Origin: Phenylobacterium sp.
Lineage (GTDB): Bacteria > Pseudomonadota > Alphaproteobacteria > Caulobacterales > Caulobacteraceae
Assembly (NCBI GenBank): GCA_004799545.1
Contig: SSMU01000024.1
Location: 1 to 64,000, forward strand
Direction: 5' to 3'
Length of the DNA: 64,000 nucleotides
A program made the translations under genes and the position numbers. The notes below the pieces were generated by a model. That model ran no database searches, was not told the origin of the DNA, and saw only the letters and a list, made by a program, of their open reading frames with translations. Position 1 is the stretch's first letter, and every line of letters begins with the position of its first letter. Shown here piece by piece: positions 18,016 to 25,471 of this stretch.

Positions 18016-18405
18016 TCAGCTGCGCCCGCGATTGAGGAAGGACATCACCACGAAGGCCAGGCCGATGAACGCCGGGAAGCAGGCGATCCCCATCATCGGA
18101 TAGGCCGCGTCCGGCTCCTCGAAGCCGATCGCCAGGCCCATGGCTGCGAGGCCCACGCCGACGCCCAGCCAGACGATGCCGGTGCGCAGGTCGCGCTGCG
18201 GGGTGGGAGGCGTCTTCACGCCGGACGAGATGGCGTCGACCACCTCGGCGGGCAGGGGCTGGCCCCGCTCGATGGCGGCCTTGAGCGTCTCGGCCATCTT
18301 CTGGCGTTCCATGCTCTTGAAGTAGCGCGGCACGATCACGATCGCCGCGACCATGCCGAAGAAGAAGACCGGGATCAGGGTCCCAATGACCGCTGGAAGG
18401 TCCAT
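18016..18405 (-). CDS. DUF6249-type membrane protein (cassette A)
   Basis: A 129-residue protein. It has an N-terminal membrane segment (IGTLIPVFFFGMVAAIVIV), then a short cytoplasmic helix with KMAETLKAAIERGQPLPAEV, then two further membrane segments and a basic end. The ATG at 18405 has AGAGGAGAT eight bases upstream. It lies 23 nt before the sigma gene. The layout and the Gly/Gln/Pro-Pro-Glu linker resemble the protein at 19389-19895, so the two are probably distant paralogues. Function unknown; a sensor role is an inference from context. Confidence 0.65.
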   Translation of the reverse strand: MDLPAVIGTLIPVFFFGMVAAIVIVPRYFKSMERQKMAETLKAAIERGQPLPAEVVDAISSGVKTPPTPQRDLRTGIVWLGVGVGLAAMGLAIGFEEPDAAYPMMGIACFPAFIGLAFVVMSFLNRGRS

Positions 18406-18557
18406 GTTGATATCTCCTCTCGATTTCCATTCAGGCGGTTGACGCCCGTCTCTGAACAGAAAGAGGCGGATCACCGGCCCGGCAGATGCAATTCCGACCG
18501 TGAAATCTTAGACATGATTCCGGTCCGGCGCCGGTGTTCGGTGGCGGTAGGCCGACG

Positions 18558-18866
18558 TCAGGCCGCCTCCCCCGTCCGCCAGGGGAACTGCCCCGTCAGG
18601 ATCGCCACCGCCGACAGGGCCACGGTCAGGGCCACCGCCGTCGGCGCAAGCTGGCCCGAGAGCGCGGTCAGGACCGGCTGCACCACCGGCCACAGGCCCC
18701 ACAGCGCGGCCCCGCCGACGCTGCTGATCCCCGCCAGCAGGCCGAGGTCCTGCAGGCATCGCCGCCGCGCCATCCGCTCCATCACCGCGGTGGCGAAGGC
18801 CGGGTCGCGGGCCGGCGGCTCGTGGTGGGCGAACAGGGTCTTCAGGTGGTCGTCAGCGGACGTCAT
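18558..18866 (-). CDS. Small membrane protein, probable anti-sigma factor (cassette B)
   Basis: A 102-residue protein with a soluble head (DDHLKTLFAHHEPPARDPAF, then AVMERMARRR) and two or three hydrophobic segments. TAGGAG before ATG 18866 fixes the start, and it overlaps the sigma gene by 14 nt. The head aligns with the cassette A protein at LF..., D..F and RM. No zinc-binding motif. Confidence 0.65.
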   Translation of the reverse strand: MTSADDHLKTLFAHHEPPARDPAFATAVMERMARRRCLQDLGLLAGISSVGGAALWGLWPVVQPVLTALSGQLAPTAVALTVALSAVAILTGQFPWRTGEAA

Positions 18867-19392
18867 CTTCAACTCCTAACATACTGAGCAGGCGCGCGCG
18901 GCCGCGCGTCACGTGGCTCTTCACGGTGCCTAACGGCAGGGCGAGCGCTTCGGCCGCTTCGGCGTGGCTGAAATCCGCCGCCAGGCAGAGGGCGACGCAG
19001 GCGCGCTGGTCGGCCGGCAGTTCGGCCATGGCCGCCTCCAGCGCCAGGCGGTCCTCCGGCCGTCCGCCGTCGCAAGCCGGACGTTCGGCCTCGTAGGCCT
19101 GTTCGCGGATCCGGCTGCGCACCGCCGAGCGCCGCGCCGTCAGGTGCTTGCGGTAGGCGATGCCGCAAAGCCAGGCGCGGACGCTGGCCCCGGCCTTCAG
19201 CCGGCCGATCCGATCCCAGGCGGTGAGGAAGCTCTCCTGCGCCAGGTCGTCGGCCAGCGCCCAGTCCCCGCAGGCGCGGCGCAGGAAGGCCCGCACCGCC
19301 TGCTGGTGGCGGTCCACCAGCCGCGAGAAGGCCTCCGTCGATCCCGCCTGGGCGGCAGCGACCAGGGCCTCGTCGACCCCCTCCAACTTCAT
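18853..19392 (-). CDS. ECF-type RNA polymerase sigma factor (cassette B)
   Basis: A 179-residue group 4 sigma factor with region 2 (DDLAQESFLTAWDRIGRL) and region 4 (FSHAEAAEALALPLGTVKSH). The ATG overlaps the stop of the upstream membrane-protein gene (ATGA), and its 3' end overlaps the anti-sigma-like gene. Region 4 is almost the same as in cassette A, pointing to tandem duplication. Confidence 0.9.
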   Translation of the reverse strand: MKLEGVDEALVAAAQAGSTEAFSRLVDRHQQAVRAFLRRACGDWALADDLAQESFLTAWDRIGRLKAGASVRAWLCGIAYRKHLTARRSAVRSRIREQAYEAERPACDGGRPEDRLALEAAMAELPADQRACVALCLAADFSHAEAAEALALPLGTVKSHVTRGRARLLSMLGVEDDVR

Positions 19393-19895
19393 CTGCCGCG
19401 GAAGGTGCTCGAGAAGATCGCGCCAAGCAGGTTGCCGACGAACACGAAGCTCAGGATGATCGCCACCAGCCGGAACGGGAATTCCGTGCCCGGGATGTCA
19501 GCCCACTCCGAGGCGAACCAGAACCCCGCCGCCACCGCCCCGGTGACGAAGGCCGAGCGCCACTGCCAGTAGGGGCCCCAGCGGTAGTAGCGGCGCCAGG
19601 CGCGGCGGCCGTACCAGTAGGGGTGTCCGTAGGGCGGCGGCGGCTGTCCTGCGCCGTTCCAGTTGGGATCGCCGTAAGGCGGCGCGCCATAGGGCGGTGC
19701 GCCGTAGCCGGGATCGGCCGCCCCGCGGACCAGCTCCGGCGGCGGCTCCTTGCCCTGGGCGGTGTAGGTCTTCAGCAGCTCCAGGTGATCGCGGCTGCGC
19801 CGGTAGGCGAGCCAGCGGTCCCAGGCGCCGAAGATGAAGAAGCCGATCGGGAAAAGTAGCCACCAGTAGCTGCGGAAGAAGTCGTCGAAGTACAT
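19389..19895 (-). CDS. Membrane protein with Pro/Tyr/Gly-rich linker (cassette B)
   Basis: A 168-residue protein. It has an N-terminal membrane segment (WWLLFPIGFFIFGAW), a cytoplasmic helix LLKTYTAQGKEPPPELVRGA, and a low-complexity linker rich in Pro, Tyr and Gly (GYGAPPYGAPPYGDP). An aromatic-basic stretch and two membrane segments close it. First gene of cassette B; overlaps the sigma gene by 4 nt. Function unknown; its operon position suggests signal input to the sigma factor. Confidence 0.65.
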   Translation of the reverse strand: MYFDDFFRSYWWLLFPIGFFIFGAWDRWLAYRRSRDHLELLKTYTAQGKEPPPELVRGAADPGYGAPPYGAPPYGDPNWNGAGQPPPPYGHPYWYGRRAWRRYYRWGPYWQWRSAFVTGAVAAGFWFASEWADIPGTEFPFRLVAIILSFVFVGNLLGAIFSSTFRGR

Positions 19896-20009
19896 GAGCT
19901 TGTGCTCCTGAACGTGCCGCGGAACGCCCCTGCCCCGCTGTCTCGTCCTCTAGTCGCCGCCGATCGCGGGATCGGATGCGAGGGCCCACTATCCTCCCAG
20001 ACTCGCAGC

Positions 20010-21038
20010 TTAGCCACGCCGACCGCGCCCGTTCGGCCGGAAGGCGGGCGGGGCATGCTGGCCCCGGCCCGGCCCGCCGCGGCCGCGCGGATCGAACCGC
20101 GGCGTCCCGGCCCGCGCCAGGGCCAACCGCTGGGCGATCGCCGCCTGGGTCCGCGCCCGATGCTCCGCCCACTCGATAGCGTAGCGGACGAAGGCCCGGG
20201 TGGCGGCGACATCGTCCGGATCGGCCGGATGCGCCGCCTCGGCCATGCCCTTGCGCAGCGCCTTGGCGCGGCCGATCAGCCCCGACCAGACCGGATCCAG
20301 CGCCCCTTGCGCCCAGCTCAGGCCGGCGGCCTTGGAGGCCACCTTGCCGATCGTCAGGGTGTGCAGCATCCGGCAGTAGAGCCCGACCCAGAACACCTGC
20401 CAGGCCGCCAGCGCCATCGGCTCCAGTTCCAGGGTCGCGCAGAGCGCCATGGTGTGGCGGATCTCGGCCCGCAGCGCCTCGGCCGGCACGGGATCGACCA
20501 GCTCGCGCGGATCGGGCCCCGCCAGCACCACGCCTTTCTCGCGCAGGCACCAGCGGACCACCTGGCTGTTGTCATGCTCCGAGCGGACCAGGGTCTTGGC
20601 GCCATGGTCCAGGTACCAGAAGGGATAGGCTCGCGCCGGGGCTCCGGACATGCCCGGATCGCCCCAGTCCTCGCCCCGGTCCTCGCCCGGCGGATCGCGC
20701 GGCGTGGTCGACCAGCGCCTGAGCGCCTCGGCGGGCGCGTAGGAGCCCTCCAGCTGGTTGCGCCAGGGGTTGTCGGGGATCTCATGGATCGCCGCGTGCA
20801 TCGCCTGGAACGGCGGTAGCTCCTCCGGGGTCAGGTCGCGCCTGATGACGATGATGAAGTCGCAGTCGCTGTACCGGTCGGCGTCGCCGACCGCGAAGGA
20901 GCCTTGCAGGTAGGCGCCGATGAAGTTGTCGCCCAGCAGGGCCCTCGCCTCGCCCACCAGCGGGGCCAGGACGGCGTTGAGTTGGGCGAACGGCGTGGGT
21001 TCGCGCGCCGGCGCGCGCAGGTCTTTCGATTTGGGCAT
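20010..21038 (-). CDS. Nucleotidyltransferase with DUF4111-like C-terminus
   Basis: A 342-residue protein. Near residue 46 it has the polymerase-beta-type motif GSFAVGDADRYSDCDF, with the GS and paired Asp residues of nucleotidyltransferases, followed by a helical C-terminal domain like that of aminoglycoside adenylyltransferases. It may transfer a nucleotide to a small molecule; resistance activity cannot be inferred from sequence alone. The last about 40 residues are Gly/Arg-rich and disordered-looking. Confidence 0.72.
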   Translation of the reverse strand: MPKSKDLRAPAREPTPFAQLNAVLAPLVGEARALLGDNFIGAYLQGSFAVGDADRYSDCDFIIVIRRDLTPEELPPFQAMHAAIHEIPDNPWRNQLEGSYAPAEALRRWSTTPRDPPGEDRGEDWGDPGMSGAPARAYPFWYLDHGAKTLVRSEHDNSQVVRWCLREKGVVLAGPDPRELVDPVPAEALRAEIRHTMALCATLELEPMALAAWQVFWVGLYCRMLHTLTIGKVASKAAGLSWAQGALDPVWSGLIGRAKALRKGMAEAAHPADPDDVAATRAFVRYAIEWAEHRARTQAAIAQRLALARAGTPRFDPRGRGGPGRGQHAPPAFRPNGRGRRG

Positions 21039-21221
21039 GGGAATTCCAGTCGCTGATGCGGGGGCGGCCCCCGCGCCAGGCGCAGGGCTGCAAGCTCAGG
21101 TTCGGCGGGCGCTGCGGCCCGGCCGGCCTATGGCCTCAAACGACTGGAAGTAGCCAAGGCTCGAAGCCTCCCGATTGACGCGGCCAGCCTAACAATCCGG
21201 CCCGCGCCTTGCAATCCGGCC

Positions 21222-22763
21222 TCAGCCGTTGATTGGCGAGAGGCCCCGGTCGGCGAAATAGTGCGCCAGCGCCGCCGCCGGGGCGCCCGACCCGTCCGCC
21301 AGGGCGACATAGGTGTCGGGCCGCAGGAGGTAGAGGGCGTCCTTGGCGAGGCCGGCCTCGCCGTGTTCCGGCCGCCAGGCCTGCACGTGCAGCGGCACGC
21401 CGTTCGCCGCGCACCAGGCGGTAAGCTCGGGCTTCGCCGCGCCATAGACCAGCACCTGCCAGGCGATGGCCGAGAGCGGGCCATAGTTGTCCTGGCCGTC
21501 GACGGAGACCCAGGGCAGCCGGTCGCCGCCACGCACCTCACCCGCCGCGCCAGCGCTCAGCGGCGCGCCGCGATAGTTCAGGGTGATCTGCGAGATGGTC
21601 CGGAACACGTAGTCGCGCACCGGCTCCAGGGCGATCGCCCGGGGGAACACCGCCGGCACGATCCGCGTGCGCACCAGCTCGGCGAACCGGCCCTCGGCGG
21701 TGGCCACGCTGAACACCCGGTCGGTGGTCGCCACCAGCCGCCGGGCGAAGGCGATGCGCTCGGTCTCGTAGCTGTCCAGCAGCTTGTCGGGCGCCCGGCC
21801 CGCCAGCACGGCGGCCAGTTTCCAAGCCAGGTTGATGGCGTCGCCGAGCCCGGTGTTCATCCCCTGGCCGCCAGCCGGCGAATGGATGTGCGCCGCATCG
21901 CCCAGCAGGAAGGCGCGGCCCTTGCGGAAGTGGTCGGTCACCCGGTGATGCACCCGGTAGGTCGAGAACCAGTTGACCCGCGTCACCTCGATCTTGAGGT
22001 GCTCGATGGCCCGCGCGCTGACATCCTCGAACTTCAGGTCCTCGGGATGCTCCGCCCGCGCGTCGCGCACCGTGCCGATCAGCCGGGCCCGGCCCTCGCC
22101 CTTCAGCGGGAAGATCGCCAGGAAGTCGGCCTCGTCCAGGTCGACGTGCAGCTCGCCGTCCACCGCCGGGCCCGCGGCCTCCACGTCGGCCACGTAGAAC
22201 ACCTGCCGGTAGGTGCCGCCGGGGAATCCCGTACCCAGGGTCTCGCGCACGACCGACCGCGCGCCGTCGCAACCGGCGATATAGTCCGCCTCGCAGACCA
22301 GTTCGCCGTCCGGGCCGCGCAGCCGGGCCAAAATGCCGTCGCCCGCCTCGGTGAAGCCCACCAGCTCGGTGCGCCGTTCCACCGTGACGCCGAAGCCCGC
22401 CAGCCGCTCGATCAGCAGCCGCTCGTGCTCGTCCTGCGGGAAGATCTCCAGGAAGGCGTAGGGCGTCAGGTCCTCGGCGACGATCTCGAACGGCAACCGC
22501 GCGGCCTTCTCGCCCCTCACCCACATGTTGACCGCCGGCACCCGGTGGCCGCGGGCCACCACCGTCTCGGCGAGGTCGAGCTGGCGATAGAGCTCCAGGG
22601 TCCGGGCCTGCACCGCCAGGGCCCGCGAGGTCGTGCCGGGCTCTTCCGTCTTGTCGACGATGCGCACCTGGACGCCCTGCTTGGCGAGCCACAGCGCCAG
22701 CACGAGGCCGGTCGGCCCGGCGCCGACGATCAGGACCTGGGTACGGTTCATGTCATCCGCCAT
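21222..22763 (-). CDS. FAD-dependent aromatic monooxygenase
   Basis: A 513-residue class A flavoprotein hydroxylase of the PheA/TfdB-like group. It has the FAD-binding GAGPTGLVLAL near the N-terminus, the DG motif in GCDGARSVVRE, and the second FAD motif LLGDAAHIHSPAGGQGMN. A thioredoxin-like C-terminal domain (about 390-513) follows. It likely hydroxylates an aromatic ring using NAD(P)H and oxygen. A TetR-type palindrome lies just upstream of the start. A second ATG at 22751 (MNRTQVL) is a possible alternative start. Confidence 0.88.
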   Translation of the reverse strand: MADDMNRTQVLIVGAGPTGLVLALWLAKQGVQVRIVDKTEEPGTTSRALAVQARTLELYRQLDLAETVVARGHRVPAVNMWVRGEKAARLPFEIVAEDLTPYAFLEIFPQDEHERLLIERLAGFGVTVERRTELVGFTEAGDGILARLRGPDGELVCEADYIAGCDGARSVVRETLGTGFPGGTYRQVFYVADVEAAGPAVDGELHVDLDEADFLAIFPLKGEGRARLIGTVRDARAEHPEDLKFEDVSARAIEHLKIEVTRVNWFSTYRVHHRVTDHFRKGRAFLLGDAAHIHSPAGGQGMNTGLGDAINLAWKLAAVLAGRAPDKLLDSYETERIAFARRLVATTDRVFSVATAEGRFAELVRTRIVPAVFPRAIALEPVRDYVFRTISQITLNYRGAPLSAGAAGEVRGGDRLPWVSVDGQDNYGPLSAIAWQVLVYGAAKPELTAWCAANGVPLHVQAWRPEHGEAGLAKDALYLLRPDTYVALADGSGAPAAALAHYFADRGLSPING

Positions 22764-22773
22764 GACGACAATA

Positions 22774-22791
22774 ACTGACCCGCCAGTCAGT
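22774..22791. promoter_or_regulatory. TetR-type palindromic operator upstream of the monooxygenase
   Basis: ACTGAC (22774-22779) and GTCAGT (22786-22791) form a 6-bp inverted repeat with 6-nt spacing, starting 11 bp upstream of the monooxygenase start. ACTGAC/GTCAGT half-sites are typical of TetR regulators, but no TetR gene is in the window. Confidence 0.45.
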
Positions 22792-22840
22792 AAGTTCCGT
22801 GAAAGCCCACGTCAACGAGAGATCGGCCAAGCCTTGAAGA

Positions 22841-23374
22841 TCAGGCCGGGGCGCGCCGGGCTTGAGCGGCGCCGATCGCCGCAGCGGGCGCGGCGGGATG
22901 GTAGCGGCGCACCGCCAGGTACCCGAGGCCGACGAAGATCAGCAGTGTCAGCCCCTGGGCCGCCAGGAACGGCGGCTCCGAGCCCTTGGGCGCGAGCGCA
23001 CTCAGCGGCCCGATCTTCTGGAACGCCTGCACCACGCCCACGAAGCAGTTCAGGTAGAGGGCGATGGTGGCGGTGATCACATAGGTCGGCCGCCAGAGGC
23101 CTTCGAGCTTGCGCCCGTAAAGCGCATAGAGCGCGCCGGCCAGCACGATGAGCGAGATCACCCCCACCACGTGCGGCGGCCCGATGGCCTTCGAGTGGAA
23201 GAAGAAGCCGGTGACGCTGGTCAGGATGGTGGTCGCCAGGAACAGGCCGGTGACCGCCTCCAGCCGCCGGTTGGCGATCATGGCGAACAGCGCCACCAGG
23301 CCCGCGAGGATGCCGATCAGGCTGATGATCACGTGCAGCGTGGTGAACGCCGGTACTGACAATCCCAGGATCAT
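22841..23374 (-). CDS. Small integral membrane protein
   Basis: A 177-residue protein with about five membrane segments (beginning PAFTTLHVIISLIGILAGLVALFAM, shown in part: LHVIISLIGILAGLVALF). The ATG at 23374 has a strong GGGAGGGGG upstream. The family is not certain; it resembles hypothetical DUF2306-like proteins, but no catalytic motif is visible. Confidence 0.6.
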   Translation of the reverse strand: MILGLSVPAFTTLHVIISLIGILAGLVALFAMIANRRLEAVTGLFLATTILTSVTGFFFHSKAIGPPHVVGVISLIVLAGALYALYGRKLEGLWRPTYVITATIALYLNCFVGVVQAFQKIGPLSALAPKGSEPPFLAAQGLTLLIFVGLGYLAVRRYHPAAPAAAIGAAQARRAPA

Positions 23375-23438
23375 GGCCGCCCCCTCCCAGAAGCGCCGTC
23401 CGGGAAGGCTGGACGGCAAGCTTCACCTTAGCACCGGC

Positions 23439-23786
23439 CTAGCCGAACGTCGCCTCGTAGTCCGCGGGCTTGAAGCCCACCAGTAGCCGGCCGTCCGCCT
23501 CCAAGACCGGTCGCTTGATCATCGACGGCTGGGCCAGCATCAGGGCGATCGCCTTGGCCTCATCCACGTCCTGCCGGTCGGCGTCGGACAGCTTCCTGAA
23601 GGTGGTCCCCGCGCGGTTCAGCAGCCGCTCCCAGCCCACCTCGCGCGCCCAACCCTCAAGCCGACCGCGGTCGATCCCAGCCTTCTTGTAGTCGTGGAAA
23701 TCGTAGGCGACGCCATGCTGGTCGAGCCAGGTCCAGGCCTTCTTCATGGTGTCGCAGTTGCGGATTCCGTAAAGGGTCGCGGCCAT
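23439..23786 (-). CDS. ArsC/Spx-family reductase-like protein
   Basis: A 115-residue thioredoxin-fold protein with Cys in GIRNCDTMKKA near the N-terminus, FHDYKKAGID, and MIKRPVL with the family's conserved Arg-Pro cis-proline loop. It belongs to the YffB branch of ArsC-like proteins, which are not proven arsenate reductases. Its start lies 5 bp from the outer edge of the guaA-like direct repeat at 23791, so it marks the chromosomal side of the insertion. Confidence 0.85.
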   Translation of the reverse strand: MAATLYGIRNCDTMKKAWTWLDQHGVAYDFHDYKKAGIDRGRLEGWAREVGWERLLNRAGTTFRKLSDADRQDVDEAKAIALMLAQPSMIKRPVLEADGRLLVGFKPADYEATFG

Positions 23787-23793
23787 CGACTAC

Positions 23794-23805
23794 TCCCACT
23801 CTATG
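23794..23805. repeat. Left direct repeat, guaA 3'-end copy (att-like)
   Basis: TCCCACTCTATG matches 11 of 12 bases of TCCCACTCGATG at the end of guaA (25476-25487), in the same orientation. On the minus strand this copy still reads IIEWE then a stop, as guaA reads TIEWE then a stop. Confidence 0.6.
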
Positions 23806-23857
23806 ATTTTTTCGCGCGTAAGGAGTTGTTTTTGAACAGAAAATCACCCGTATCGCC

Positions 23858-23869
23858 GAAAAATCCCGA
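23858..23869 (+). repeat. Inner inverted repeat, left copy
   Basis: GAAAAATCCCGA, found as its reverse complement at 25426-25437. The pair lies just inside the direct repeats, where integrase arm sites would be expected. Confidence 0.45.
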
Positions 23870-24112
23870 GTGACCACCCGACAAAGCCTGAGGCTATTGT
23901 TTTCATTCGATAATTCGCCGCGAAATTTTTTTTGCCCTATCGCCATCTATCGGCGTATTTCGCTTCGCAGGCGCGACGGAGGGCCCAGTCCGACGCGCAC
24001 CAAATCTAGCGGTTTTGGCCTCCAACTGGAAGTCAGGATACCGTCCTGCCGGACCATGCGGGACCGTGGGCCCGGTGGGACTGGAGTTTATGAGAGCGGG
24101 GCCCGATGCCAG

Positions 24113-24349
24113 CTAGACATCGAGACCGCTCCGTTCGGGATCAATGGGCACGGTGAACTGGAAGGCCGCGGCCAGGCTCGGCACGTTCACCGTCACCACC
24201 GCGTTTCCAAGGCTGGCGACGATGGCGAACAGCGCGGCGACCGCCACATAGCCGGCCCGTCGGCCGAGCGGGTGAAGGGGGGCATAGGGCGAACCCGGAA
24301 AGGCCGGCTGGTCGCCTGGCCCGAAGGAGAAGGCCTCCGGCGCGCTCAT
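24113..24349 (-). pseudogene. N-terminal fragment of an MFS transporter
   Basis: 78 codons remain: a polar leader (MSAPEAFSFGPGDQPAF), LGRRAGYVAVAALFAIVASL as the first membrane helix, then GNAVVTVNVPSL, typical of the first extracytoplasmic loop of drug-type MFS transporters. Full-length members exceed 400 residues. The rest is missing and the reading ends in unrelated sequence. It lies 24 nt after the hydrolase gene, so the two may have been an operon before truncation. Confidence 0.6.
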
Positions 24350-24373
24350 CGCAGCGTCCGGCGCGAACGCCGG

Positions 24374-25402
24374 TCAGAAGCCATCCACATCGATCACCGC
24401 CTGGGCGAAGGCCTGCGGCGCTTCCTGCGGTAGGTTGTGTCCGATGCCGGGAAGCATCCGGAAGGCGTACCGGCCAACAAACTTCTGGCGATAGAGCTTG
24501 TCGTCGGGAAGGTGTGGCGCGCCGTTGGCGTCGCCTTCCAGCACGATCGTGGGAACCTTGATCACCGGCGCCGGCGCCAGGCGAGCCTCCAGGGCGTCGT
24601 ACCTGGCCTCACCCTTCACGAGCCCCTGCCGCCAGCGGTAGTTGTGGATGGTGATGTCCACGTGATCGGGGTTCTCGAACGCGACCGCGGAGCGGTCGAA
24701 GGTCGCGTCGTCGAAGGCCCACTTCGGGGAGGCGAGCTTCCAGATCAGCTTGGCGAAATCATGCCGGTTCCTGGCGTAGCCCGCCCTGCCCTGCTCGGTA
24801 GCGAAATAGAACTCGTACCACCACTGGCGCTCCACATCCGGCGGCTGCGGCGTGGCAGTGGGAACGCCGGCGGTATAGCCGCTTATGGACACCAGCGCCT
24901 TGCACCGCTCGGGCCACAACAAGGCGACGATGTCGGCGGTGCGGGTGCCCCAGTCGAAGCCGGCGATCACCGCCTTGTCGATCTTCAAGGCGTCCATCAG
25001 GGCGACCGTGTCGAGCGCGAACACCGACGGTTGGCCATTCCTGAAGGTGTCGGCGTTGAGGAAGCGCGTCGACCCGAACCCGCGCAGATAGGGCACGATC
25101 ACCCGATAGCCCTTGGCCGCCAGCAAGGGCGCGGCGTCGGCGAAGCTGTGGATGTCATAGGGCCAGCCGTGCAGAAGGATCGCCGGCGGCCCGCCGGCCG
25201 GCCCCATATCGACGTAGCCGATGTTGAGCGGACCCGCATCGACCTGACGCACGGGCCCGAACGAGGCCAAGGCGCCGGACCGGGCCTGAGCCGCCGCGGG
25301 TCTCGACGCCGCCAGTTCGGCCGCCGCCACGGTCAAGGCTGCGGCGCCGAACAGGGAACGGCGCAGATGATCGATATCCTCGGTGATCTCGGCGGCCCTC
25401 AT
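24374..25402 (-). CDS. Exported alpha/beta hydrolase, epoxide-hydrolase-like
   Basis: A 342-residue protein. A Tat-like signal (HLRRSLFGAAALTVAAAELA) is followed by an alpha/beta-hydrolase fold. It shows the HGWP oxyanion motif, the nucleophile Asp in AGFDWGTR, and a C-terminal GIGHNLPQEAP catalytic His. This arrangement is that of epoxide hydrolases and haloalkane dehalogenases. It likely acts in the periplasm on a xenobiotic or lipid-derived substrate. It sits inside the insertion at the guaA end, with GAAGGAAG before its ATG. Confidence 0.82.
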   Translation of the reverse strand: MRAAEITEDIDHLRRSLFGAAALTVAAAELAASRPAAAQARSGALASFGPVRQVDAGPLNIGYVDMGPAGGPPAILLHGWPYDIHSFADAAPLLAAKGYRVIVPYLRGFGSTRFLNADTFRNGQPSVFALDTVALMDALKIDKAVIAGFDWGTRTADIVALLWPERCKALVSISGYTAGVPTATPQPPDVERQWWYEFYFATEQGRAGYARNRHDFAKLIWKLASPKWAFDDATFDRSAVAFENPDHVDITIHNYRWRQGLVKGEARYDALEARLAPAPVIKVPTIVLEGDANGAPHLPDDKLYRQKFVGRYAFRMLPGIGHNLPQEAPQAFAQAVIDVDGF

Positions 25403-25425
25403 GATGATCTTCCTTCAATGATTTA

Positions 25426-25437
25426 TCGGGATTTTTC
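25426..25437 (-). repeat. Inner inverted repeat, right copy
   Basis: Reverse complement of 23858-23869, located between the hydrolase start and the end of guaA. Confidence 0.45.
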
Positions 25438-25471
25438 CGATTGGTCGCGAAAGACCCTGAAAGCCCCTGAA

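Larger units (their letters stand above)
23787..24112. other. AT-richer non-coding stretch with guaA-end-like repeat
   Basis: This 326-bp stretch holds no gene I can support. It is markedly AT-richer than its neighbours between about 23805 and 23960. Its left edge carries a sequence matching the 3' end of guaA (23794-23805), and 23858-23869 matches, inverted, 25426-25437. It looks like one end of an old integrated element. Confidence 0.6.

Noticed and set aside
24000..24110. Continuation of the truncated MFS gene after a frameshift
   Set aside because: All three minus-strand frames lack the hydrophobic helices expected next, so truncation rather than a simple frameshift is favoured.
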